A stretch of DNA of 64,000 nucleotides from Streptomyces sp. SID12488. GTDB lineage: Bacteria; Actinomycetota; Actinomycetes; Streptomycetales; Streptomycetaceae. Of the stretch, positions 36,086 to 43,847 are shown piece after piece. The notes below the pieces were generated by a model, which did not search any database, had not been told where the DNA came from, and saw nothing but the letters and a program-made list of their open reading frames with translations. The position numbers were made by a program, and so were the translations under genes. How positions within the stretch are numbered: the stretch's first letter is position 1; each line of letters opens with the position of its first letter. The stretch spans positions 310,001 to 374,000 of the forward strand of contig NZ_JAAGLT010000002.1 of NCBI RefSeq assembly GCF_010548275.1, written 5' to 3'.

Positions 36086-36256
36086 GCGGTGAGCGTATCG
36101 ACCGCACGAGGCAGCAGTCCGCGCACTTTCGGGGTTGTGCGGGCCTGGATGTCCGGTCCTGATGGCCGATGAGTTTCACCGCGACCCTGAGTCAGTCAGG
36201 GTAGAACGGGCTGAGTATCAGCGAACCAGCCACGAGACACCCCCAGGAGACCCGAT

Positions 36257-36829
36257 ATGCGCACCCTGATCAGCACCGCTTTCGTCTCGCTCGACGGAGT
36301 CGTGGAGGCTCCGGGCGGCGAGCCCGGCTACCGGAACGCCGGTTGGACCTTCAAGGACATCGAGTTCCTCCCGGAGGCGTTCGAGATCAAGGGCCGGGAG
36401 CAGAAGGAAGCCGCCGCGATGCTGCTGGGCCGGGCCAGCTACGAGGCGTTCAGCCCGGTGTGGCCCGACATGGAGGACTTCGCCGACTACAAGGTGATGC
36501 CGAAGTACGTCGTCTCCACCACCCTCACCGAGGACGACCTGGTCTCGAACTGGGGCGAGACCACGATCCTGCGCTCGCTCGACGACATCGCCGCCCTGAA
36601 GGAGACCGAGGGCGGCCCGATCATCATCCACGGCAGCGCCACCCTCACCCGCGACCTCTCCGACGCCGGCCTCATCGACCGCTACCACCTGCTGGTCTTC
36701 CCGCTGCTGCTCGGCGCGGGCAAGCGGCTGTTCAGCGCCACGGACAAGGACACCCAGAAGTTGAAGCTCGTCGAGTCCGAGGTGTACGCCAACGGCCTGC
36801 AGAAGAACGTCTTCGACGTCGTCCGCTGA
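36257..36829 (+). CDS. Dihydrofolate reductase-fold protein (RibD C-terminal type)
   Basis: 190 residues from ATG 36257. It matches the DHFR-like family of actinobacteria: MRTLISTAFVSLDGVVEAPG, AMLLGRASYEAFSPVWPD (the GRxTYE-like NADPH segment), YVVSTTLTEDD, IIIHGSATLTRDLSDAGLID and FPLLLGAGKRLFS. These are NADPH-dependent reductases whose substrate is usually unknown; it is not a classic folate DHFR. An AGGAGA ribosome site precedes it. A decayed transposase lies directly downstream. Confidence 0.88.
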   Translation: MRTLISTAFVSLDGVVEAPGGEPGYRNAGWTFKDIEFLPEAFEIKGREQKEAAAMLLGRASYEAFSPVWPDMEDFADYKVMPKYVVSTTLTEDDLVSNWGETTILRSLDDIAALKETEGGPIIIHGSATLTRDLSDAGLIDRYHLLVFPLLLGAGKRLFSATDKDTQKLKLVESEVYANGLQKNVFDVVR

Positions 36830-36892
36830 CCTGGTCCCCGACTCGGCGTGCACGACCGTGTACGTCTGCCATGTCCGTCAACTCCGGTTGGG

Positions 36893-37185
36893 TCGAAGAA
36901 CCGCTTGCGCGCGCCGGTGGCGTCGTCGACCCGCCGGTCGTTCACCCGGGGTGCGGTGAACTCGGCCGGTCCGGCCGCGGTGACCACAGTGAGGGGCCGG
37001 TGGTGCCCGTTGCGGACCGCCAGACGGCGCCCGGCCGCATCGGTCTCAGCCGCCAACTCGGCTGTGCACTGGCTGACTTCCGCTTCCAGCGCGGCGGCGA
37101 GCATCCGGCGGGCGCCCTCTCGCACGATCTCGTCGATCAAGGAGCCGGACTTGGTGGAACCCTCGGCGGTGACCGCGTTCAGCAT
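36893..37185 (-). pseudogene. IS256 (Mutator-type) transposase N-terminal relic
   Basis: From ATG 37185 the minus strand reads LNAVTAEGSTKSGSLIDEIV, EGARRMLAAALEAEVSQCTA and RLAVRNGHHRPLTVVTAAGP, then FTAPRVNDRRVDDATGARKR. This is the N-terminal region of IS256-family transposases, close to their usual sequence. The match ends at RKRF near 36893; the whole DDE catalytic part is missing. Confidence 0.75.
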
Positions 37186-37329
37186 GGGCGTGCCTTCCCG
37201 ACCCGTGCCGCAACGCACATCTACTCGGTGACTTCTCGGTCGATCACCTGGGAAGGTACGCCCTTCGCGTGCTCCCGGCTGATCCACAGGTCCTGGGCAT
37301 CGCTTCCGAACAGGCGAGGGCTCAGCCCG

Positions 37330-37415
37330 GTGAACGGGGCTGTCCAGGACGGCTCCGAAGCCGTGATCACACCAGACGCAGACACAGCGAGATCATTTCA
37401 CCCGTCACCGGGTGT
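37330..37415 (-). pseudogene. Second transposase scrap (IS5-type N-terminus)
   Basis: The minus strand reads SGVITASEPSWTAPFTGLSP then RLFG, which I recognise as the first 25 residues of a Streptomyces IS5-family transposase. It then runs into unrelated residues (SDAQDLWISREHAKG) before a stop near 37230. Recognition is from memory of the family. Confidence 0.5.
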
Positions 37416-37493
37416 CCCGTTCAGGGCAGTTCTGGACTGTCTCACCGAACTTTGAGCGGTGCTCCGCACAGGACCAGGCCCCGGTGACCTGAG

Positions 37494-38000
37494 TCAGTCG
37501 AAGAGGGCAACGAGACCGTTCACCCAGATCGCGATGAAGGCAAGGGCCGTCACCAGGCATCCGGCCTGTGCCAGGAAATTGGCCAAGGGGCTACGGCTGC
37601 TGCGTCCATTCTCGCCGGACGGCATCGTGTCCCAGTCGACGGGGCGCCCCATGTCATCGGAGCAAGCTGCTCGTACTGCTGCCAGTTGCTCTCTGGCGAA
37701 GTCTGTTCGGGCAAGCGACTCACGGCCCTGCCAGGCAAGTGCCCGCATGCGTTGCTGAGCTGTGTGGTACCTCGCCTCGAAGGCGGAGGTCTCAGCTGCG
37801 TCCCTGTCCTGTTCGAGGTACATCCAGCGACCCGCTTGGGCAGGCTCTCCGTACAGGCGGTACACCTCGGCGAGGCGCCGGCGAAGCATCAGGTCGTTGG
37901 GAAAGGACGACACCAGCCCGCGCAGGCGCTGGCGCGCGACGGGAACCCGGCCGGCGGCCAGGTCTGCATCGACTCGGGCGAGGGTGTATCTCAGGGGCAT
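37494..38000 (-). CDS. DUF6584-like protein with C-terminal membrane helix
   Basis: 168 residues from ATG 38000. The N-terminal 60 residues (PLRYTLARVDADLAAGRVPV, ARQRLRGLVSSFPNDLMLRR, AEVYRLYGEPAQAGRWMYL) form TPR-like helices and match the DUF6584 family of streptomycetes. A charged middle follows, then one hydrophobic helix near the C-terminus (AGCLVTALAFIAIWVNGLVA). It is probably a tail-anchored cytoplasmic protein of unknown role. Confidence 0.75.
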   Translation of the reverse strand: MPLRYTLARVDADLAAGRVPVARQRLRGLVSSFPNDLMLRRRLAEVYRLYGEPAQAGRWMYLEQDRDAAETSAFEARYHTAQQRMRALAWQGRESLARTDFAREQLAAVRAACSDDMGRPVDWDTMPSGENGRSSRSPLANFLAQAGCLVTALAFIAIWVNGLVALFD

Positions 38001-38346
38001 GAACGCATGATCGGGTACCGCACTGGCCTACGTCGACCTGGTTTCGTCGCTCAGCACTCGCTCGCCCCCCCCAACGGCATCGGCTGAACCACTCTGAGAC
38101 GGGATACCGCCAGTTACGGGACAGGAGCCCTTGGGGCGGGAGTCGAGTGTTCGGTCCGGTGTGCGGACACGGACGTCATCGAGGACCATGGCGGATGAAC
38201 TGGGAGATCACTTGGAACCACCGCTTCCGCCGCCTGAGCGAGGTTCCGGTCCGACACGGATCCGGCGGCCCGACCCGAGGAACAGCTCCAGCTGTGAGAA
38301 CCGGCTCCACCGGGCGTTGTCAGAGGCATCGGGCACACTGCGCCGT
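38001..38346. other. Divergent intergenic region, nothing recognised
   Basis: About 345 bases between the DUF6584-like (minus) and DUF6461-like (plus) genes. Short open frames exist but none has a credible ribosome site or family. It contains no clear palindrome. Confidence 0.5.
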
Positions 38347-39189
38347 ATGAACTCGGTGACCGCGCACGACTACGCCTGGATTCGCACCTCGCCGCTCTTC
38401 CGCCACATGACGGAAAGCGGATACACACTGACACTGATACGGGGGCGGACCCCGCGCGAGGTGCTGCGCGCAATGGAGGCGGAACGGCGCGGGACCGGGA
38501 CGGGAACGGCCGGGCTGATCGAGGCGGGCGACGCTCACCGCGCTGCGGTGGACCACGACTACTGGGACGAGTCCTACGTCGCGGGTGCCTTCAGCGTTCC
38601 GGGTGAGAACGGCGACTGGACACTAGTCCTCGGCTTCGACGGTGGCCTGGGGATCGCGGCCCGGTGCGTGGAGACGCTGTCGGAGGGCGGCCGGGTCGTG
38701 GGGCACTCGACCAACGGCGGCAAGCCCATCCACCTCTTCCACTGGTTCGAGGACGGTGAGCTCCGTACGACGTTCGAGGGCCCCTCGTCGCGCGACGGCA
38801 ACACCCCCGACGAACTGGTCCCACTGCTGCGGGAAGTCGGCTTTCCTCTGACCTCCGGGGGAGAGCACGACGAGAGCACCCCGGACATCGACCGGAAGGC
38901 GGGGGTCCTCGCTCTGGCGGAGAGACTCACCGGCATACGCGTCACCGAATCCCTCCTCCAGGACGCTGTGTACGAGCTGGGGCTCGTCCCCGAACAGCCC
39001 GCCGAGGAGTGGACCGGTGTGGTCATCGACATCACCGATGCCCACGGGGAGCGCCTGCACAGGGAATGGACCTACGAGGAGATCGCGGCGGCGTCGGACC
39101 GCGCACGGGCGGAGGCGAACGCGCCGGTCGTGATCACCCACAACGAGCCGTCGGCCAGGGATCGTTCGGAGCGCGAGACCGGTGAGTAG
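38347..39189 (+). CDS. DUF6461-like hypothetical protein
   Basis: 280 residues from ATG 38347. It fits the Streptomyces family named DUF6461: an opening HDYAWIRTSPLFRHMTESGY with TLTLIRGRTPREVLRAM, a central GAFSVPGENGDWTLVLGFDG, and GGRVVGHSTNGGKPIHLFHW. It is soluble with no signal. Members are widespread and often occur near toxin-like or signalling genes, but their function is unknown. The C-terminal 60 residues are charged and probably flexible. Confidence 0.8.
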   Translation: MNSVTAHDYAWIRTSPLFRHMTESGYTLTLIRGRTPREVLRAMEAERRGTGTGTAGLIEAGDAHRAAVDHDYWDESYVAGAFSVPGENGDWTLVLGFDGGLGIAARCVETLSEGGRVVGHSTNGGKPIHLFHWFEDGELRTTFEGPSSRDGNTPDELVPLLREVGFPLTSGGEHDESTPDIDRKAGVLALAERLTGIRVTESLLQDAVYELGLVPEQPAEEWTGVVIDITDAHGERLHREWTYEEIAAASDRARAEANAPVVITHNEPSARDRSERETGE

Positions 39190-39261
39190 CGAGCGCGTGC
39201 GTTGAGGGTCCCCGGCGTGCTCGCCGCCCTCTGCAAGGGAACCTGACGCCACGGGGGTTTC

Positions 39262-39380
39262 CGCGATCATGGCCCGGCAGCCTTCTGGAGCCGTCACCGG
39301 CAGCTGAGGCCGCAGCCCCGCGAGGCGAAGGCGTTGTGGAGGTCGGGGCGTCGCTCCCACCGCACCGCCAGGCGCTTGGG
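39262..39380 (-). pseudogene. Transposase C-terminal scrap (IS5-like)
   Basis: On the minus strand from 39380: PKRLAVRWERRPDLHNAFAS, then RGCGLSCR, a stop at 39294, and RLQKA. This is the normal last 30-35 residues of an IS5-family transposase (RLAVRWERRPDLHNAF..LGC), interrupted by a stop. The rest of the element is absent. The remaining bases of the 39190-39493 gap hold only the terminator below. Confidence 0.65.
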
Positions 39381-39437
39381 AGTCGGTCAACGCCCGCATA
39401 CGAAAAGCCGTCCGGGGCCGGGGCACCGCCGCTCAGG

Positions 39438-39479
39438 CCGAAGGCCTGCCAGAGGTACAGGCATCCGGCAGGCCTTCGG
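39438..39479 (-). terminator. Terminator of the arabinofuranosidase gene
   Basis: CCGAAGGCCTGCC (39438-39450) pairs perfectly with GGCAGGCCTTCGG (39467-39479), 16-base loop, 15 bases beyond the stop at 39494. Confidence 0.7.
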
Positions 39480-39493
39480 GATGGGGGTGCCTG

Positions 39494-40993
39494 CTAGGGG
39501 GCGATGTCCCACTGCTGGCAGGTGTTGTCGAGCTGCTGCCACTGGCGGACCACCGTGCCGTTGGCCGTTGCGCAGTTCGTGACGTCCAGCGTCATACCGG
39601 TGTAGACGTTGCTGATCGTGTAGTGGCTGCCGACGTGGGTGACGTCCCACTGCTGGCACTGGTTGCCGAGCGAGGCCCACAGCTGGACGGCCGTGCCGTT
39701 GCTCTGCCCGCAGTTCTTGTCGTCCAGGACCGTGCCGCTGTTGACGTTGGTGATGGTGTAGTGCCCGTTGCCCGCGCCGGCGAACTTCCACTGCTGGCAG
39801 GTGTTTCCGAGCGAGGCCCAGAGGTCGATCGAGGTTCCGTTTGCGGTACCGCAGTTCACCGCGTCCAGGACCTTGCCCGAATTGGTGTTGGTCAGCCGGT
39901 AGGCGGTGCCGGCGACGGGGAAGGTGGCGGTCGGAGTGGTGTAGCCGACGGAGGTGATGTTGGCCTGTACGGCGTTGTCGGCGGCGTCGGTCGGGTAGCC
40001 GGCGGTCATGACGCCCTCGAAGAAGGAACCGTCGGAGCCGTTGCTGTTGTCACCGCCGGTGCCGAGGACGATGGCGCCCTCTTTCTGCATCGGGGTGTAC
40101 CCGCCCAGGTTGGGCAGTGCCCCGTTGTACCAAGTGGTCAACGACCCCGATTGTGAGTTGCCGCCCTTGAGGGCATAGGTCGTCGTGCCGTTGTTCTTGA
40201 GCAGGGCCGTGACGAACTCACTGCTGTTGCCGGTGTTGCTCGGGTAGGAGCCGTTTCCGCCGAAGAAGAGCCCGTTCTCCAGGTCTGCCTCGACCCAGGG
40301 GCCCGAGCCGGCACCCGAGCACGAGAACCAGCACTCCGTACCGAAGTTGAGCGCGTCCATGTGGCCGTTGCCGGTGTCGTTGCCGGACGTCTCGGCGTTG
40401 CCGTAGTCGAAGCAGCACCGGTTGTTCACGTGGTGGCCGCTGGTGACCATGTACATACCCTCGGGGCTGCTACCGGTGGCGACGCCCGTCGTGCTGTTGT
40501 CGCGGTAGCCGACGCCGGCCGACACGAAGATCCCGTAGGCCGCGTGCCCGCCGACCGTCACCGGGAGGGCGTTGGCGATGGCGCCGACGTCCTGGCCGCC
40601 GTTGCCGCCGGGGCCTTCGACGGTGAGGTCGTTGTGCCTGGCGCTCTGGTCGTAGATCTCCGTGATGACGCATGTCGTGCCGGAACAGAAGGAGTCCTGC
40701 GCCGCGGCGTTGGCGTAGCCGCCCGCGCTGAGGGTGCCGATGTTGGCCGTCGTGGCGTCCGAGGCGCGCTTCACCTGGTAGAGGGAGCCGCTGTATGCGG
40801 CGTAGAGCGCGCGTGTGGTGCTGTGGGCGGCGACGCAGGGCGTGCCGGCCGCGGCGTAGATGTCGCACGGGAGTGAGGTGGCGGCCTGCGACGGGCCGGC
40901 GGCGCCGACCAGGAGGCCGGCGACCACCGCGATGGTCGCGCCGACCGAGAGAAGTATCCCTCTGAGGCGTTGACGACGTGAAAGAGAAATCAT
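39494..40993 (-). CDS. Secreted alpha-L-arabinofuranosidase B-like enzyme (GH54-type) with ricin-type CBM13
   Basis: 499 residues from ATG 40993 with GGAACGGAG upstream. Signal peptide about 1-37 (cut after SQAA). Residues about 38-355 form an AbfB-like catalytic domain: LPCDIYAAAGTPCVAAHSTT, YQVKRASDATTANIGTLSAG, CVITEIYDQSARHNDLT and ALNFGTECWF, which holds a conserved Glu. Residues about 360-499 are a ricin-type beta-trefoil with three QxW repeats (CQQWKF, CQQWDV, CQQWDI). It should release arabinose from arabinoxylan or arabinan outside the cell; the module binds the polymer. LacI-type half sites lie in its long upstream region. Confidence 0.88.
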   Translation of the reverse strand: MISLSRRQRLRGILLSVGATIAVVAGLLVGAAGPSQAATSLPCDIYAAAGTPCVAAHSTTRALYAAYSGSLYQVKRASDATTANIGTLSAGGYANAAAQDSFCSGTTCVITEIYDQSARHNDLTVEGPGGNGGQDVGAIANALPVTVGGHAAYGIFVSAGVGYRDNSTTGVATGSSPEGMYMVTSGHHVNNRCCFDYGNAETSGNDTGNGHMDALNFGTECWFSCSGAGSGPWVEADLENGLFFGGNGSYPSNTGNSSEFVTALLKNNGTTTYALKGGNSQSGSLTTWYNGALPNLGGYTPMQKEGAIVLGTGGDNSNGSDGSFFEGVMTAGYPTDAADNAVQANITSVGYTTPTATFPVAGTAYRLTNTNSGKVLDAVNCGTANGTSIDLWASLGNTCQQWKFAGAGNGHYTITNVNSGTVLDDKNCGQSNGTAVQLWASLGNQCQQWDVTHVGSHYTISNVYTGMTLDVTNCATANGTVVRQWQQLDNTCQQWDIAP

Positions 40994-41090
40994 CGTTGAT
41001 CTCCGTTCCTTTGAGGCATGGCGAATACCCGAAGGTGCCGCTGACCGGATCGGGGTTCAGCGCAGCGGAACTTCGTCGCAAGTACACGAT

Positions 41091-41102
41091 GTGAGCGCTA
41101 AC
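41091..41102. promoter_or_regulatory. LacI-type operator-like site 1
   Basis: GTGAGCGCTAAC, symmetric at 10 of 12 positions around AGCGCT, 98 bases before the arabinofuranosidase start. The 11 bases GAGCGCTAACA recur at 41254. LacI-family sugar regulators use this kind of AGCGCT-centred site; no such regulator gene is adjacent. Confidence 0.55.
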
Positions 41103-41251
41103 ATTTATGCGCTCAAGGGAAGGCCGGGGGAGGGTTGAGGAGGGGCTGTTGTGCGGGACTTCGAACGACCAGTGGGAGTACCTGGAGGTCAGGTGGCCGC
41201 CAGTATGTTCCTGGCGTGAGGTTGCGTCAATATTTCCGGCATGAGTCGTAT

Positions 41252-41263
41252 GCGAGCGCTAAC
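41252..41263. promoter_or_regulatory. LacI-type operator-like site 2
   Basis: GCGAGCGCTAAC, sharing GAGCGCTAACA with site 1 in the same orientation, 161 bases further upstream. The pair could allow looping. Confidence 0.5.
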
Positions 41264-41330
41264 AAGTCGTCAAACGCCGGCCAATAGATCGTCAAATTCT
41301 CGCGCAGGGGAGGGTCGCGTTGGAATTCGG

Positions 41331-41393
41331 TCGAAATGCCGAACGGCGTGTGATCGAAATGCCGAACCAAATGAATTGCTCGAAATGTCGAAC
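41331..41393 (+). repeat. Three 14-bp direct repeats TCGAAATGYCGAAC
   Basis: Copies at 41331-41344, 41354-41367 and 41380-41393; the third has T for C at one position. Start-to-start spacing is 23 and 26 bases. The array ends 27 bases before the nadE stop codon and lies 340-400 bases upstream of the arabinofuranosidase gene. Confidence 0.75.
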
Positions 41394-41419
41394 CGGTGAC
41401 CTCGCGGGTTACTGGGCCC

Positions 41420-43174
41420 TCAGACCGACTCCCGCCACCCGTTGGTGATGGGCAGCCGCCGGTCCTTCCCGAACCCCTTGGCCGAGATCTTCGTCCCCGG
41501 CGGATACTGCCGCCGCTTGTACTCCGCCGTGTCCACCATCCGCAGCACCCGGGTCACCAGTTCCGCGTCGTACCCGGCCGCCACGATCGCGTCGGCACCC
41601 GAGTCCCGGTCCACGTACATCTCGAGAATCGCGTCGAGCACCGGATAGTCGGGCAGGGAATCCGTGTCGATCTGCCCCGGACGCAGCTCCGCGCTCGGCG
41701 GCTTGGTGATCGAGTTCTCCGGGATCGGCGGGGTCTGGCCCCGTTGCGCAGCCGCGCGGTTGCGCCATTCGGCCAAGCGGAAGATCGACGTCTTGTACAC
41801 GTCCTTGATCGGGCCGTACGCACCCACCGAGTCGCCGTACAGCGTCGAGTAACCCACCGCCAGTTCGCTCTTGTTGCCCGGCGCCAGCACGATGTGCCCC
41901 TCCTGGTTGGAGATCGCCATCAGCATCGTGCCCCGCAGGCGGGACTGGAGGTTCTCCTCCGCCAGGTCCGTCAGGCCCAGCGAGTCCATGTACGCGTCGA
42001 ACATCGGCGCGATCGGCACCGTACGGAATTTGAGGCCCGTCCGCCGGGCCAGTTCCGCCGCGTCACCGATCGAGTGGTCCGACGAGTACTTCGACGGCAT
42101 CGCCACGCAGTACACGTTCTCCGCGCCCACAGCGTCGCACGCGAGCGCCGCGACCAGCGCCGAGTCGATACCGCCGGACAGGCCGATCAGGACCGACCTG
42201 AAGCCGTTCTTCGTCACGTACGCGCGCAGGCCCACCACCAGCGCCGAGTACATCTCCTCGTCGTCGTCCAGGCGCTCCGAGTACGCGCCCGTCAACTCGG
42301 CCTCGTACGCCGGCAGCGGCTCCTCGGACAGCACCACGCGGTCGATGCGCAGACCGTCGTCCACCACGCCCGTCGGAGCGTCGGTCAGGGCCGCGGGCAG
42401 GTCCAGGTCCAGGACCACACAGCCCTCCGTGAACTGCGGGGCCCTCGCGATCACCTCGCCGTCCCTGTCCACCACGATCGAGTCGCCGTCGAAGACCAGT
42501 TCGTCCTGGCCGCCGACCATCGCGAGGTAGGCGGTCGTGCAGCCCGCCTCCTGGGCGCGCTTGCGGACCAGCTCCAGGCGGGTGTCGTCCTTGTCACGCT
42601 CGTACGGGGAGGCGTTGATCGAGAGCAGGAGGCCCGCCTTCGCGGAGCGCGCCGCCGGGACCCGGCCGCCGTCCTGCCAGAGGTCCTCGCAGATCGCGAG
42701 CGCCACGTCGACGTCGTGCACACGCAGTACGGGCATGGTGTCGCCCGGCACGAAGTAGCGGAACTCGTCGAAGACGCCGTAGTTGGGGAGGTGGTGCTTG
42801 GCGTACGTCAGGATCACCTTGCCCCTGTGCAGCACCGCGCCCGCGTTGCGCGGGGAGCCGGCCGGGCGGCCGAACTTCGGCAGGTCGCTCTCGGACCGGT
42901 CGAGGTAGCCGAGGACCACCGGCAGCTCACCGAAGCCCTCGTCGGCGAGACGCGTGGCGAGGGAGCGCAGGGCCGCGCGGGACGCCTCCACGAAGGAGGA
43001 GCGCAGGGCGAGATCCTCGACGGGGTACCCGGTCAGCACCATCTCCGGGAACGCCACGAGGTGCGCTCCCTGCTCGGCGGAGTGCCGGGTCCAGCGGAGG
43101 ACCGAGTCCGTGTTTCCGGCGATGTCGCCGACGCGCGAGTCGATCTGGTTCAGGGCGAGGCGTAGTTGAGGCAC
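41420..43174 (-). CDS. nadE: Glutamine-dependent NAD+ synthetase
   Basis: 584 residues from GTG 43174 (TTG 43195 is a longer alternative). The N-terminal glutaminase/nitrilase domain (about 1-270) has its triad: Glu in VAFPEMVLTGYP, Lys in YAKHHLPNYG, Cys in LAICEDLW. The C-terminal synthetase (about 310-584) has the PP-loop LIGLSGGIDSALVAALA and the LAPGNKSELAVGYSTLYGD segment. It converts deamido-NAD, ATP and glutamine to NAD+. The long two-domain form is normal in actinobacteria. It appears monocistronic. Confidence 0.95.
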   Translation of the reverse strand: MPQLRLALNQIDSRVGDIAGNTDSVLRWTRHSAEQGAHLVAFPEMVLTGYPVEDLALRSSFVEASRAALRSLATRLADEGFGELPVVLGYLDRSESDLPKFGRPAGSPRNAGAVLHRGKVILTYAKHHLPNYGVFDEFRYFVPGDTMPVLRVHDVDVALAICEDLWQDGGRVPAARSAKAGLLLSINASPYERDKDDTRLELVRKRAQEAGCTTAYLAMVGGQDELVFDGDSIVVDRDGEVIARAPQFTEGCVVLDLDLPAALTDAPTGVVDDGLRIDRVVLSEEPLPAYEAELTGAYSERLDDDEEMYSALVVGLRAYVTKNGFRSVLIGLSGGIDSALVAALACDAVGAENVYCVAMPSKYSSDHSIGDAAELARRTGLKFRTVPIAPMFDAYMDSLGLTDLAEENLQSRLRGTMLMAISNQEGHIVLAPGNKSELAVGYSTLYGDSVGAYGPIKDVYKTSIFRLAEWRNRAAAQRGQTPPIPENSITKPPSAELRPGQIDTDSLPDYPVLDAILEMYVDRDSGADAIVAAGYDAELVTRVLRMVDTAEYKRRQYPPGTKISAKGFGKDRRLPITNGWRESV

Positions 43175-43363
43175 GCCGCCAAGTGTAATCGTCAATGCGA
43201 CGCGATGGGGGGTCGGGGAGTGTGGGTCGCCCCACGCCAGGGCTGAGGGCCCGATCCCGGCTTACCGGCCATTTGGCGCAAGTCGGGCTCACGGTGCGGT
43301 GCTTGGGGTCATCTCTCCCTGACGGTAGGGCAATGGGATCCTGAAGTGCATTGCCCGGACGTC

Positions 43364-43810
43364 ATGGCTGCGTCTTCCGTAAGGGATATGACGTACAACG
43401 GGGCACATGTGGACAGTGAAGGCTGCAGAACCAAAACGGGCTGGGGTTGGTTCGTGGCCTGGTTCGCGGTGGGAGCGTGCCTGGTTGCCGGGCTCGCCGC
43501 CATCCTGACGGTGGGGCTGGGATTTCTCGTCCTGGCCACCGTGGCCGCGGGGCTCCTGCTGTGGAAGGGGCCCCGGAACGCCGTTGTCGGAGGTCTCGCG
43601 GGCCTGGCGCTGCCGCTCTTCTACATCGCGTACCTGAACCGGGGCGGCCCGGGGAATGTCTGCCGTTCGTCGTCGGGCGGGCAGACGTGCACCGACGAGT
43701 ACACGCCCATACCGTTCCTGGTCGGCGGCGTGCTCGTGTTTGTCGCGGGTTTCGTGATCTTCCTCCTGCTCGAGCGGGGTGCCCGAAATGCGCCCGCCCC
43801 CGGACGGTGA
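43364..43810 (+). CDS. Small membrane protein (about 148 aa)
   Basis: 148 residues from ATG 43364; ATG 43388 (140 residues) and an upstream in-frame start at 43346 are alternatives, and none has ideal Shine-Dalgarno spacing. Four hydrophobic segments: GWFVAWFAVGACLVAGLAAI, LGFLVLATVAAGLLLW, AVVGGLAGLALPLFYIAYL and FLVGGVLVFVAGFVIFLLL. A short Cys-containing loop (CRSSSGGQTC) lies between the third and fourth, probably outside and disulphide-closed. It is a common Streptomyces hypothetical and resembles no transporter I know. Confidence 0.7.
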   Translation: MAASSVRDMTYNGAHVDSEGCRTKTGWGWFVAWFAVGACLVAGLAAILTVGLGFLVLATVAAGLLLWKGPRNAVVGGLAGLALPLFYIAYLNRGGPGNVCRSSSGGQTCTDEYTPIPFLVGGVLVFVAGFVIFLLLERGARNAPAPGR

Positions 43811-43830
43811 ACGCTCCGGGGGCGGTTTTT
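43794..43830. terminator. Strong intrinsic terminator between convergent genes
   Basis: CCGCCCCCGGA (43794-43804) pairs perfectly with TCCGGGGGCGG (43815-43825), 10-base loop containing the stop codon of the small membrane gene, then TTTTT. It also lies 18 bases beyond the S53 protease stop and can serve both. Confidence 0.85.
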
Positions 43831-43847
43831 GAGCATTTTTTGGAGGG

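Larger units (their letters stand above)
40994..41419. other. Long upstream region of the arabinofuranosidase gene
   Basis: About 425 bases with lower GC than the flanks and no coding frame of note. It holds two GAGCGCTAACA operator-like sites (41093, 41254) and three 14-bp direct repeats (41331-41393), all described separately. Confidence 0.6.

Noticed and set aside
37230..37330. Small minus-strand ORF reading SDAQDLWISREHAKG
   Set aside because: It continues a transposase scrap in frame, has no own start with a ribosome site and no recognised family; treated as part of the relic.
38147..38350. Short plus-strand ORF before the DUF6461-like gene
   Set aside because: No ribosome site, no family resemblance, Arg-rich composition typical of chance frames.
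41396..43165. 589-residue plus-strand ORF opposite nadE
   Set aside because: Arg/His/Val-rich shadow; nadE catalytic residues are all on the minus strand.
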